Assembly: GCA_949752745.1 (NCBI GenBank)
Contig: OX457031.1
Coordinates: 53,474,303-53,538,302 of the forward strand
Length of the DNA stretch: 64,000 nucleotides
Direction of reading: 5' to 3'
From: Protula sp. h YS-2021
Lineage: Eukaryota > Annelida > Polychaeta > Sabellida > Serpulidae
Positions within the stretch are counted from its first letter, which is position 1; the number at the start of each line of letters is the position of its first letter. The translations under genes were made by a program, and so were the position numbers. The notes beneath the pieces are model-generated. The model was not told the origin of the DNA, did not search any database, and saw nothing but the letters and a program-made list of their open reading frames with translations. Positions 41,501 through 51,638 of this stretch are shown one piece after another.

Positions 41501-44500
41501 TGTAACATGACCCAGGTTAGGTAACAGAAAACAACCCCTAGATACGGAGACAAGACTACCAGCCGCTTTATCACAAATCTAACACAAACAACTAGACAAA
41601 TCCAAGTTGTATTTTATTTTTTTGGAAGTCTTACATGAAATTTAAGTATGTTTTATATGTTACTTGTCGATGTACCAACGTTTCGGTTTGAAATAATTAC
41701 TCAGCTAATGACGTACATTCTCCCTCCACATATAGAGTTACGCATATACTGACGACAGCAGACTTGCAGGTGTGTTTTGTCTTGTACTCCTCTCCCTCAC
41801 CCCCCATCAACCCCGCCCCCAACTCCAAAAGTGAAAAAAAAAAATTATTCCAGAATTCAAATGATCTCGAGGACCACAAATTTCGCACCAAAATCGACGG
41901 ATTTCCTTCGCTTGACGGAAAAAACGACTCCGCACAGGGTTACTCACAGCGCGGTGACAGCTGACTTGTCCTATCCCGCTACCCCCCTCACCCCCCCCCC
42001 CCCCACACACACACAGTTACTCACAGCGCGACGACAGCTGACTCGCCCTGCCCCGCCCTCCAGAGGATGGTAGCCAGAGCTTCCGCTAGAGCCTCCCTTC
42101 TTCTCTTCCTAGAGGGCGCCAAACTGAACAGACGACACCACATCGTCAACAGAAATCGCCACCGTACAATAACGTGACTGACATGAAATACAGCTTTCTC
42201 CAATACAGTCAACGCCCCTTGGGCAAAGAAAAATGTACCACAGAATATCCAACATGATTGCCACAGTGATCTCCACATCAACCTATAAATGGCAAATTAG
42301 GTAGAGAATATTTTCTAAAATAAACCCTTGAATGTTAAAATTACTCCTTCTGTAGAGCCTACTTCGTTCAGCATAAAGAGGGCACTTGTAACGTAAGGCT
42401 CACCATTTTGTGGTGGGCTTGCTTTTGCCAGCGAAGAGCAGCCGCTGCATGAGGCAGGCTTGTACGCTCGCGAGCACACCACAGGATCCGCCCTGAAACA
42501 GCACGAGTCAGCCCCAAACTACCCCCAGCAAACATTTATCTCACAAATAAAACTAAACTATCTACATGTGGTAGACAATTTCATTAAACTCACTGCATGT
42601 AACTAAAACAGATTTCCTTAGCAAACCATGTAGTTTTCAATGCCTTAAAATTTCTTAAAGAATATCCTCTACTGATGTAAAGCTTTCCTACAAAAGATAA
42701 CCAACTATTTACATTTACCATAATTAACACTTGACAAGCCTTTGGCTTGCAAGGGTTATATGAATTTGTGCGAGCAAAATTCGTCCTTTTTTTTTTTCTT
42801 CTTGACACTTTTTCCGATTTTTTGTGTCTTCTTCTTCTCTGACACTATAGGCCCTACGACCATGAAACTTGGGACTTATGAAGAGCTTGATCTGAACATG
42901 TGCATGTCACTTTTTATTTTCGTCTTTGATTTCGTTTTCTTTGTTAAAACGCCATGTGAAAAGAGTGTATTTTTTGCAAGTAAATGCGTAGCATTTAACC
43001 TACATCACACACAGTTGCTCAATGAGCTTTGTGCGAGCTCTCACTGCGTAAATAGATAACGCGGCGCATGCTAGATCAGTCAATAAAACCTTAAGTCAAC
43101 AGAAACCAAACACTACTCGGCTTGTAAGACGCATTCAAGCTGTGTTGTTTGCAATACATTATTCAAGAAATAACCCATTGAAGGAAGTATTTTTGCGTTT
43201 CAATTTTTGTCAAGTGTTTAACATTTCGCAAGCGAAGTGAGGTTCTAGTTAATACCAAAATAGTTCAACTAAAATGCATTTAGGAACCCTTTTTGATAAT
43301 TCTACCAGAGAAACAGGGACAAAGATGAAGACTACAATTTTGATAAATAAAGAAAAAAAGATCAGAATGCAATTGGTGAAATGAAATTTTCAACTGGTAA
43401 ATAAATAAAATTTGTGACATGACACCAAATGCACGTCACTAATCCTAACACAATGAGAGAGAATGAGTAATAATCTACGTGTGAACCACGGCCTACTTAT
43501 CGCTCTGCTTCCAACCCATTACCTTTTTCTGAACGATGCCGTACTGTAAACTGGGCAAGTCACAGAAACAGAAACTCTGATACTTCCACGCATCGTTGAA
43601 ATTCTTGTTCGCCATGCCCAATATCAGTCGTTTTAAATCCTGTAAAATATAATATATTACTGCAAAGGCACTGTAATAAAAACTACTAATAAAAAGTCCT
43701 TATACTTTATCACTGAATCCAAGTCTCATCTGGCATCACGGTCAAATAGTAAATAGTATCATGAATAATTTAGCAAGCTCAAATTGTTTCAGCGATTTTG
43801 AAGCAGCTCAATATATACCTTGGTGAAAACAAATCACAGAACTTCATTTAACAGTGAAAGGTGTTCGGAAATATGCATCACGAGATGAAAGTAGGTTCTG
43901 CACTCACTGCAGCAGTATTTATATCTATAGGCGAGGATTGAGTTTTAAACGCTGGTGGCGCTTGCGTAATGGGATGAACGGGTGCTAAAGGTGCAGGTGT
44001 ACTTTCCTCGGGAATGTCTTCATTTGCCGGGGACTGCGCGTGTTCAGTCTCCTCGGTCTGCGCACACAAAATCACACTCCCGTTGTGGTGGAAAGAAACA
44101 AAAACTTCAACAATCTCTCTGAATATCGCATTATTTCAACTGACATCCATTTACGCTTTGTGACACAGCATTCAGCACATTCAAGCTTATAACAGATCCC
44201 ATTTCTGTCTCTATCAATACGCTTTTTTATTTGTTTGATTTTTATTTTCTCTTCGGCATTTTTATAATGACATACATTTTTTTATTTATCCAATTTTTTT
44301 TATGTATTTAATTTTATTTGTACCAATCACCTTATCTGCAGTTAACTTCTTGAAGCCGTGACTGTTTCCACTTCCGGTGTAGGCTTTAGGCGCCTGGTCC
44401 ACGTCACGTGACGGTGACGCATGCGCAGACAGCGACGAGCAACTTTCGCTTGTGACGTCACTACTCTGCGACACCAGCGATTCCTTCCTACTGTACGTCA

Positions 44501-46654
44501 CTTCGTCAGTGTTCATTTTCGACACAGCGTCAATTCCCTCCATAACGTACTCCCGTGACGTCACATTATCACCATCTCTGTCTGGCTTGTTTTGCGGGGT
44601 ATCATCTGAATCCTCGTACACGTACGCTATCGGTTTTTTATAGGAACGTTTTTGATCACTATTCAAATCTACATTGTCTTCCACGTGAAGCATTTTACTG
44701 GACCACTGATGTTTTTCTGAATGCCCTTTGGATTTGCGCCTTGGTTCACTGTGTTTTTGTTTACCATTGTGTACTTCCGGTTCCAGGGAGTCATTTCCTG
44801 TTTCTATAGAGCGCAGTCTGTGGCGGGAATTAGCGCTCCCAAAGCTTCTATTACTAATATCAAAGCTAATATCAGGTGACTCCACACCACTATTTTTTCT
44901 AGTATCATGTGCCAGAAAACTCGCCCCTGGATGCCTCTTGCGCGAATTTTTAATCGCCGCCAAAGCGTCTTGCACGGTGTCCGGTTCTTTTGCTTTCTTT
45001 TTCGATCTGCGAGCGTTAGCGGAAGTAATGTGTTCTGCGTTTTCATTGGCTGTGCTGTGCAAAGGATCCAATCGGTGTGGCGGAGACAAGCGCTCCTTGC
45101 CATTGCCATAGTTACGGCCGGTTTCAGCTTGTAGAGCTGGTCCCATTTTCCACTGACGCGCTGGTTCTCGGGTTTCTCTCTACAGCACGAAAACAGAGAC
45201 AAAATGTCCTGAGAATGTTGCTGCATGACTTCATGACGTGAACCTCGAAATGTAAAGCAGCGACGTTGTTTTATTATTATTATTTTTTTTAGTGTTTTTT
45301 TTTTTTTTGGTCGAACACATTTCTTGTGCCACAAATCTCCGACAATCCCTGTCTCCACATGGCGTTTTAACTGAGCTAAAAGAAAGAAATTTATTCCGAA
45401 AATAAATTTACTTGCAAGCCACCGCTGGTAAGTGGACCGGCCATTCCTCTTTTTCCGGCTTGAGACTTGACCGGTTTGGGTTGTAGCCCTACACTGTAGC
45501 TATCCAGGTGCTGGGAGCGGAAAACCCCTGCCCTCCCTTCTCCCAGCATCGTCTCCCCCTCCACGTCATCGTCTATGATGACGTCATCTGCGCCTGGGAA
45601 CATTCAGCAAATCCGTCTTTTAACGTGCACTTTTATTTTATAGGGACTCAAATCTGTACGGAGTATTCGACCATGAAAGGATTTTAGTCACTTTTGGTTT
45701 GACTCAATCACGATGATAAAGCCAGAGTAGTTATTTAAAGATTTGCCGTGATCATCAGTAGTTTTCAACTCCAAAACGACTGGAATTTTACGTGTTTTTG
45801 TCACTCATTTTGAGCATAAAAGCATTTTTCTCCGTCAAAATTAGTTTCAGTTAAGAACCTTCTAGTTAACCGGGAGTTTATAAGACATATATAAGTAAAA
45901 AAAAGTCGAGACTTGAAAAAGTGTTCGCGTTAACCGGGAATTCGAATTAACTGTGTTTGAGGTTCGAGGTTCTACTGTGTTTCCCCTTGGTCGGACAGAC
46001 ATAATGAACTGGTCAAAATCTCACCATTTGCGTGTTGTTGTGGTTGCGAGTGGGCCATATGGCTACTCTCAAGAATCTGGCTCGTCACCACTTCTAAAAC
46101 TGACTTGTGTGGCGTCATTGACTCCTGTCACATAGAATTTAACACATCAATTTTTTGTTTACAAACTGGAATACCCAGTTCGCAGAATTATAATACAGTA
46201 TACACATCTGTTTGGGAAAAAATCATATTAAACCAGACATGAATAATGTTGAAAACAGGCAAGGGACAAACGTTAACGTTCAATTTTGAAGGAACAACAC
46301 ACCTAGATTTTTGCACAAGACCGGAACCATTATGAACAGCATACAATGAAAGATCAAACGACAGGCTGTCCCTATTTCCGAGAAACCAAGGAAAAGGAAC
46401 ACACATTTGTAAAAGACTTATTGAAGTCCTTAATAATCATCGTTTGTCAACAATGAAAAACATAAGTGTCGAAAATAATTGGTTGAAAACATCACAATAA
46501 ATAAACTTCAAAAGTACGCATGTACTGTAACTACCTTATTTGCTTTCACGTGACTCTGTAGGTTGAGAGTCTCTACCAGGGCGGTGCGGTTGTTGATACA
46601 TCCTGGCGTCCGCGGCATTTCTTTGTCAAATGCCATCAATGTCCGTTGCATACT
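35446..46654 (-). CDS. MINDY4: MINDY4 (FAM188B) Lys48-type deubiquitinase, 15 coding exons located
   Basis: A MINDY-family cysteine protease that removes ubiquitin chains; the family is known for preferring K48 linkages. Exons run on the - strand from 46654 to the TGA at 35446-35448. All joins I list keep frame with GT-AG borders. About 770 residues are covered. The N-terminal LisH-like part is represented by [13 protein letters not shown]...INNR. A long Ser/Lys-rich linker follows (the 44331-45152 exon). The catalytic fold starts at DLKRLILG. The catalytic Cys is in [12 protein letters not shown] (codon 42481-42483), with the upstream Gln of IVQ for the oxyanion hole. The catalytic His is in [10 protein letters not shown] (codon 37703-37705). 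The C terminus is [12 protein letters not shown]...IDWNGSEPI. The first exon (start Met) was not found below 51 kb, and one exon of 3n+1 length must lie at 45594-46534. No stop or frameshift is seen, so the gene appears intact. Confidence 0.95.
35695..36010. repeat. 21-bp minisatellite, 15 units with CACGTG E-boxes, in the last MINDY4 intron
   Basis: Unit CACGTGATCACATTAACCTGC. Eleven of 15 units keep an intact CACGTG, the palindromic site of bHLH-ZIP factors (Myc/Max/USF type). 21 is divisible by three, so 110-123-codon frames stay open in two registers on the + strand; they are heptapeptide artefacts (LPRDHIN). It lies in the intron between MINDY4 exons 35446-35512 and 36286-36361. Confidence 0.95.
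36286..36361 (-). CDS. MINDY4: MINDY4 coding exon ([10 protein letters not shown])
   Basis: Acceptor GTGTTACAG/ACACG, donor ACCAA/GTAAGC. Two bases complete a Gly-Asp junction on the upstream side. It reads [13 protein letters not shown] then [15 protein letters not shown] would follow directly if the donor were not used, giving a protein 21 residues shorter. Confidence 0.92.
37269..37505 (-). repeat. Two extra copies of a MINDY4 exon 3' end with splice donor
   Basis: Copies at 37269-37328 and 37441-37505 match the 3' end of exon 37582-37762 and the first bases of its intron (37570 onward). Each has the GTAAGTAACGCG donor intact. Between the copies lie C-rich tracts (G runs on the transcribed sense). 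They lie inside the intron downstream of the true exon. No acceptor is visible before them. Confidence 0.9.
37582..37762 (-). CDS. MINDY4: MINDY4 coding exon with the catalytic histidine
   Basis: Acceptor TATTTACAG/GTTGG, donor CTCTGG/GTAAGT, 181 bp. It reads [20 protein letters not shown], then [12 protein letters not shown] and [20 protein letters not shown]. The His of HFSVLF is the active-site base of the family. Confidence 0.97.
37763..38251. other. MINDY4 intron with G-rich tract
   Basis: Includes a GA/G-rich low-complexity run on the + strand (37907-38066), with 15 consecutive Gs near 38009. No exon seen. Confidence 0.6.
38252..38413 (-). CDS. MINDY4: MINDY4 coding exon (NLLLTG...[11 protein letters not shown])
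   Basis: Acceptor TTATTTCAG/GAGGC, donor TGTCAG/GTGTGC, 162 bp, phase 0 at both ends. It reads [18 protein letters not shown], then [19 protein letters not shown], matching the MINDY4 catalytic domain. Confidence 0.97.
38459..38518. repeat. TTTA/T-rich microsatellite in a MINDY4 intron
   Basis: Repeats of TTTA followed by a T run of 12. Low complexity. Confidence 0.85.
39077..39140 (-). CDS. MINDY4: MINDY4 coding exon ([10 protein letters not shown])
   Basis: Acceptor TGTTTCAG/GGTGC, donor ACACAA/GTAAGT, 64 bp. The first base completes a Gly codon. It reads [21 protein letters not shown] across the junction; GAHGYCTQ is strictly conserved in the family. Confidence 0.96.
39197..40114. mobile_element. 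918-bp DNA transposon in a MINDY4 intron with 12-bp flanking duplication
   Basis: TCCGTTAAAGAA occurs at 39185-39196 and 40115-40126, directly outside the element. The ends carry inverted AAGTCGCCATCAATC and ACTCGCCATAA blocks, with more GGCGACTTGG and AACTCGCC copies inside. The interior is AT-rich with no transposase. A 9-12 bp duplication would suit a Mutator-like element, but the class is not settled; the TTAA inside the 12-mer leaves a TTAA-specific family as an alternative. Confidence 0.75.
40292..40362 (-). CDS. MINDY4: MINDY4 coding exon ([13 protein letters not shown])
   Basis: Acceptor CTGTTTCAG/TTTGA, donor CAAGG/GTAAGC, 71 bp. It reads [20 protein letters not shown] then TIQ. It matches the hydrophobic core strand of the MINDY fold. 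Confidence 0.95.
40363..41048. other. MINDY4 intron, no exon seen
   Basis: Contains two to three copies of a GTGCACGTGTACT-type block (about 40390-40465). Otherwise unremarkable. Confidence 0.5.
41049..41114 (-). CDS. MINDY4: MINDY4 coding exon ([14 protein letters not shown])
   Basis: Acceptor ATATTTCAG/TTGG, donor GCTCAG/GTATTT, 66 bp, phase 0 at both ends. It reads [20 protein letters not shown] then AQ. Confidence 0.93.
41427..41490 (-). CDS. MINDY4: MINDY4 coding exon ([10 protein letters not shown])
   Basis: Acceptor TCTGTTAG/GCGCA, donor GAAACC/GTAAGT, 64 bp. The first base completes Leu from the previous exon. It reads [20 protein letters not shown] then T. Confidence 0.93.
41939..41985 (-). 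repeat. Extra copy of a MINDY4 exon 3' end with splice donor
   Basis: GTTACTCACAGCGCG followed by a TGACAGCTGACT block repeats the border of exon 42025-42108 (copy at 42016 onward), 77 bases away. The GTGAGTAAC donor is preserved. A C-rich/CA-rich tract (41985-42014) lies between. Confidence 0.88.
42025..42108 (-). CDS. MINDY4: MINDY4 coding exon ([18 protein letters not shown])
   Basis: Acceptor CCCTCTAG/GAAGA, donor GCGCT/GTGAGT, 84 bp. The first base completes Trp. It reads [20 protein letters not shown] then GESAVVAL. Confidence 0.95.
42404..42492 (-). CDS. MINDY4: MINDY4 coding exon with the catalytic cysteine
   Basis: Acceptor CTGTTTCAG/GGCGG, donor AAAATG/GTGAGC, 89 bp. It reads [20 protein letters not shown] then AGKSKPTTK. 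The Cys of GGSCG is the nucleophile. Vertebrate MINDY4 has Pro where this has Ser directly before the Cys. Confidence 0.97.
42735..43255 (+). repeat. Possible hairpin-headed repeat in a MINDY4 intron, locus H
   Basis: CAAGCCTTTGGCTTG (42735-42749) is a hairpin, followed by CAAGGGTTATATGAA. Later comes CACTATAGGCCCTACGACCA with TGAAACTTGGGA, like the module text of other loci. The far end has TTTCGCAAGCGAAG (43225-43238), another hairpin. There is no GTCYGTC box, so membership is uncertain. Confidence 0.4.
43523..43639 (-). CDS. MINDY4: MINDY4 coding exon (start of catalytic fold)
   Basis: Acceptor ATTTTACAG/GATTT, donor AAAAAG/GTAATG, 117 bp, phase 0 at both ends. It reads [20 protein letters not shown], then [19 protein letters not shown]. 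The Gln of IVQ is the conserved oxyanion-hole residue before the catalytic Cys. Confidence 0.96.
43908..44057 (-). CDS. MINDY4: MINDY4 coding exon (acidic, Pro-rich linker)
   Basis: Acceptor TGTGCGCAG/ACCGA, donor GCTGCA/GTGAGT, 150 bp, phase 0. Low-complexity Pro/Glu-rich ([20 protein letters not shown]) ending [11 protein letters not shown], which runs into DLKRLILG of the next exon. Confidence 0.88.
44331..45152 (-). CDS. MINDY4: MINDY4 large exon (disordered Ser/Lys-rich linker)
   Basis: Acceptor GCGCGTCAG/TGGAA, donor GATAAG/GTGATT, 822 bp (274 codons), phase 0. Rich in Ser, Lys and Asp (for example [18 protein letters not shown]), with no recognisable fold. Poorly conserved linkers at this position are normal for the protein. 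The acceptor has a weak pyrimidine tract; a second AG 13 bases upstream would break the frame. Confidence 0.85.
45153..45411. other. MINDY4 intron with T/A runs
   Basis: Low-complexity T-rich stretch (about 45272-45310). No exon. Confidence 0.6.
45412..45593 (-). CDS. MINDY4: MINDY4 coding exon ([12 protein letters not shown])
   Basis: Acceptor TTCCCAG/GCGCA, donor TTGCAA/GTAAAT, 182 bp. Needs one base from an upstream exon. It reads [20 protein letters not shown], later [17 protein letters not shown](M)xGP is a conserved short motif of MINDY4. The upstream boundary is less certain than the downstream one. Confidence 0.8.
45840..45979. mobile_element. pogo/Tigger-type element fragment in a MINDY4 intron
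   Basis: Contains GTTAACCGGGAATTCGAATT and ends GAGGTTCTACTG (45966-45977), the terminus typical of Tigger elements. The other end was not found. Confidence 0.5.
46535..46654 (-). CDS. MINDY4: MINDY4 N-terminal exon
   Basis: Acceptor TCTTTTGAAG/AGTAT, donor AATAAG/GTAGTT, 120 bp, phase 0. It reads [18 protein letters not shown], then [19 protein letters not shown]. This follows the LisH-like start of MINDY4 homologues. The exon with the start codon should lie at higher coordinates. Confidence 0.88.
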
Positions 46655-49600
46655 CTTCAAAAGAAAAGCAATAAAACAGAAGCTACCAGAATGGGCGAGA
46701 AACTGCAATTTTATTGTGCAGATTTATGTTGCCAAACAGAACAGCGTAGGTAAGAAGACACTGTGAAAATAATACTCGTTAACGATGTCCGCATCGAAGA
46801 AGCCCGCAGCTTAAGGGTTGACACTCAAGCTGTAAAGACTTTTGAAAATAAAAATTCTCATAATAACTCAGTACACGTAGTTTCTAAATATCAAATTGCG
46901 AAGTAAACTTCCACGATATATCTGTTTAATCTTCACTTTATAATATGTTTAGAACCAGGATTGACAGTTTTCTTCCAACGTGGAAAAACTCACTGGAAAA
47001 AACCTGGTTTAAACTGTCCAGAAAAAATACTGCACAAAACTGGAAGAAATTGTGAGTCTATTTTGGACGGCTTCATGTGCATGTAAAAGTCAGTGAAAGT
47101 TTTGATACGAAGTGAGCACACAATCAGATGTTTAATTAACAGGTCGACGCATGGAGTTTTGTAACGCGACATGGCAGCTCAGCGTACATCGTGCCTTATA
47201 TGGAACGAGCCGCGAATAAAACTCACTATTACCCACAGGTCTGATGAGTTCACCCTTGTCCTTAAGCTGCGTACTAAACATTGTCAAAAAAAAAACGCTC
47301 AAACTAGATGTGTGAATTTGCATCAGTACCCCTTTTAAGGCACACGGTGTTTTAATGACAGTTGGTCTGTCACCATTCACTGCACACCAGTTTATTACCC
47401 TGTTTGTAATGGCCTGTAAGGAATTTGGATACTGCTCAATTGTAGGTTAATTAATATGAAAAAAGTAGAACTACAGAGTACTGATATGCATGATAATTTA
47501 TGTTGATATATAAGACTTTATTGCGCTAGAATACAACTTGGCTGCATGGTCACAAAATGGACACCCAGGTATGATTCTAGTTTTGTTCACTTTCGCCCCG
47601 AAAACCTATTTTTTTCTGGATTTCTTCCACTGTCCGCAAGAAATAATTTTTGGACTGTAAGAAACCCCAACACTGGAATTTCCTACTGATAACGCTCATT
47701 TAGTTAAAGGATCCCGAGCACACCCCGTTATACGCCAAGCACAGCCATCTAGAATCACATAAATCCCAGTCTTGCGCTCATAATTTTTGCAAGAATCATA
47801 ATGACCCGCTCTGACATACACTTCTAAAGTACAAAGGAACTGTGGTAAACCTTACGATCCTTCGATGCAAAGAATTTTGACAATAGGGTAAACTCTCCAT
47901 CAGGTTTTACACATTTGTTTTGCACTCAAAGCACAAGAATTTGGGGAATTATTTCGAAACGTATAAACTGATTCGACTTATATTCCATTTGGCTGTTTTT
48001 TTTTTTCCTTCAATTCCCTCATGTATATAGAGAGATCAGGAGCCAAAAATACATATAGAAGGTATATGCCTTTTTAATCAGCCAATTCACAATTTTACCT
48101 ACGAGATTTACGAAAACAGGACTCTAGTTTCTGGGGATAAACATGCAATCACTCTGAAATATGTATGCAGCTGTTAGACTCGAGATGTAAAATACAGTTT
48201 AATAATGTCATGAATCAATTTTAACACATTTCACTAAAATCTTGACACCCTATACGGTAGATACGAAGTAACAAAGAAAACCAACTTTTAATATATTTTC
48301 CTTATGCGTTTCTTTATTTTGAATCCCCACTGGTATCCTGCGAACTGGGCATGCACACTCAAAATCGTGAACTGGATTATTACGTACCATGTGAAAGTAA
48401 TTTTGGCAACAATCGTGAGCAGACCCCAGAAGAGGGGACATAGTATGAAATATGTTACCATGTGTATCCAAAAAAAATTATGGGTAATTTAGAGACCAGA
48501 CCCGCCCGCACGGAGTGCCTATTTCGTTTAAAAATGGGGTAATATCCATTCAGCTGTCTGTGATTTTTGGAGCTGCCCCCCATTAATGGAACAATGGAGG
48601 CTTCGCAGCTCTATATACGAAGGAACTTAAGAAATGTAGATTTTTACTTTCATAAGCCAGTTCACGGTTTCGAGTGCGCATGCTCAGCAAGAAAATTAGC
48701 ATGATTTCTGCGGACAACACATGAAAAAAATACAAAAAATACACTAAGACTTGAATTTCTCTGCCGTTGCGGATATATGACGTGTCAAACCTCTTTAAGC
48801 TAATTCGCACGTTCGGATCTTTCTGATGGAGCCGTCGTTTCGACTACAATTTTTTGTAATATATTATAAATAAATGATAAGATAATACCATCAACATTAT
48901 GATTTTCTTTCAACATGTTCACTTTCTAATTTAGAAGGCCATCAATCTTTAAAAATTATTTTACATATTATTCAGCACTTTTAATAGCCAACATGTGACT
49001 GTGTTTCTGGCAAAATGGATTTTTTTTTTTCGCTCGTTTTTTCTGGCACTTCTTTAGAACTTTTCCGCAAAAGTTTAAGTACGAGTCTGTGGAAAAATTG
49101 TTATTCATGACATTATTTTAATAGGTTTCTAACACAAAAAGAGCGCTATACCTATTTCAAAGTGATTTTAATACATTTCTCCATTGAGTTCTATGTATAT
49201 AAATTTTTCTGTATCTATGTTTATCCCCCAAAACTGGAGCCCTGTTTTATGCGTAAATCTCGTAGACGAAACTGTGAATCCGCTTATATCGCCCAATTTC
49301 AACGCTAAATACCAAACAGAAATATCTTTGATGGCCAACTCAACATACATGCCGACTTAAAAATTCTCGTATCATTGATGCTGCGACATCTTCTGTTTCA
49401 TTTCTGGCCATGGCACATAATAAACTGCCTTTTAAAACCGTTTCATGTAGTGTTTACTTTAGCAACCCGCCATGATGGAATTGGGCTACGTAAAGTTTAC
49501 GAATTACTCTGAACACACTCGATTTTCACACACAGATATTTTATCTTTAGCTGGAGGTTTCTGCTTGTAGGGTAAACTATGCGTTCATACACCAATATCG

Positions 49601-51025
49601 AGGTAAATTAGGGATGCCCATGTTCCACACTTTGTCTTCATGAATAAATGCTCATATATCAATTGTATTTAACTTAACATTACAATGATTAATAGTTTAA
49701 TGTGCTGGTACCACTGAATCTCAACTCTTCTCGATTGTAGTGTTGATGGTTTAGTTTTGGTATTTCATTGGGGTGTAGCTTGGGGTAAAAAGCGATAAAC
49801 TGTTGATTTATGTGCGATCCCATTAGCAAACCAACCTTACATTGCTAATCTTTAAGTGAAGTGGCAGAGGTGTGCTCTTCAACTCCTGTAAAGGTACCCT
49901 TCGAGCCATTTTATCTCCTTAACTGGGATAAGGAAGAGTTTATAAAGTTAAAATAAAAAACGCGACTGTTCTGGGTTGTTTCTCTTTTTAAAGATAAATA
50001 TTATAGGTGATCCACCCCAATACATTTGTCAAGGTGAGGTAATCGGAGCGAAGATGCACTGCTTAACAATAATGACATGTTTCGAAGCCTAGACCTTTTA
50101 CTTGTAAAGAGGTGCGAGGTGAGGGCAGCCCAGTATTTTTCGAGTGTCATAACTGAAAGATTATTTTCGCTGAGCTTGTATTTCTACAAAATTATTTGAG
50201 ACTATTCAACCTGGATAAAATTACACGTACAACCCCAGAGTTCTCAGAGTAGCTGTTGTCATCCCATGCCTACCTTGTCAGTCCTGCACACGCTCACAAT
50301 CCACCAGTCTTAACCAAGGTTTGAGTGTTTCCAATATATTTTCTTTAATAAGGAAACTCAGGTAGTGTCATTAGCAAATGCATTTATTTTAATAATATGA
50401 TTAAATATCCCGATTAGAGGCTCCAATGCTGAACTGCCCTTTTTGCCTTATTCTAGCACCTCTCTGTTTGGCTAACAGCTATCTTCGCTAATTCTCACTA
50501 TTTATGGCAAAATTATTCGCGAAGTCCCTTTCACAGTGCTGCAGATCAGGCAGGGGTCATACTTTCTGAAATCTATTTAACAGGGGCTACCTCAAACCTC
50601 TAAATCTTAAGCCAATTGTCAATACACACTTGTAATTGTAAATCGTATGTACACAGCTGTACAAAATTACACATTAAACTGATCTATATGCTGACAAGAC
50701 AAAGAGAACTTATTTTAACCCATTTAGACTATCTAATTTAATGTAAGAGTGTTTTGCTTTAGAAAAATAAAATCGCTCTGTTATTCAAATATTTGTTTTA
50801 TTTATTACAGATTATTTATGGTGAAACAAGGTAAATAAGTAAAGGCAATAAAGGAGACATAAAAATGATTTGGGCGAGTTATTTTCAGGTTTGGTACTCA
50901 TGCATGCTATTGTTGTGATTTTCTTTACGTTATAACCTATGAGGCTGTTTATTTTTCTTAGACAAATCTGAAATATTTAATTGCTTAATACTCATTTTTA
51001 TAATTAAAATATCTTATAGATGTAC
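46655..51025. other. AT-rich stretch with one long inverted repeat, no exon found
   Basis: The segment about 48070-48160 is an inverted copy of about 49205-49300 (shared CATGTTTATCCCC, CCTGTTTT, CGTAAATCTCGTAG). The ~1.1 kb between could be a diverged foldback or MITE pair. The missing first MINDY4 exon may be here or beyond the DIRS element; I could not identify it. Confidence 0.5.
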
Positions 51026-51214
51026 AGCCATCACCATGGATTTTCCAATTTGAACATTGATTATCGCCATCCATGAATAAATAAAAACTTTTGTGGAACT
51101 AATAGCTTTACATTGGTACCCATATCCGATGCCCTGTTGCTATGGTTACAACGCCTGTCAACTAACCGACTAATCAGTGTCGGTTCAGTTTCTGTCATAT
51201 GATCGAACCATACC
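51026..51214. repeat. Inverted terminal repeat of the DIRS element, left
   Basis: Pairs with 56668-56856. Conserved blocks include TAAATAAAAACTTTTGTGGA and CAGTTTCTGTCAT. The copies have diverged noticeably (roughly three quarters identical by eye). Confidence 0.85.
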
Positions 51215-51638
51215 AAATTGATCGTACCAGACGATCCCAATTGATGGGGGGCGGGGGTATAATTCGAGTGATGGCTTCTAGGTCTACAAGATATTGTACT
51301 CATAAAAATGAGTATAAGAAATGAAATACTTCACAGTTTTAATTTCGAAAATATCGGCTTGCAGACTTGTGAACAATACAGAGCTGACTCATACCAACAT
51401 TATCATACGGGCGTATGTCTCCCCTCCCTCTTTTCACAAAACAAGAATTCGGGAAACCGATAGATTGCCTACTGAGCTTTGTGCCGACCCGTCGCAATCG
51501 CGTATTATACCACGTGCAAAACCGCACTGCCCAAAAACAAGACCATGGTACAACTGCACTGCATCGGATCGGTAAGAGAACAGTCACGTGATAGGCAAGT
51601 TGATATGGTGTCGCTGCAGACCCAAGCTGAGCCTCAAC

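Noticed and set aside
44804..45358. 184-codon - strand frame overlapping the large MINDY4 exon
   Set aside because: It is a shifted frame. The MINDY4 frame keeps phase with exons on both sides and this one does not.
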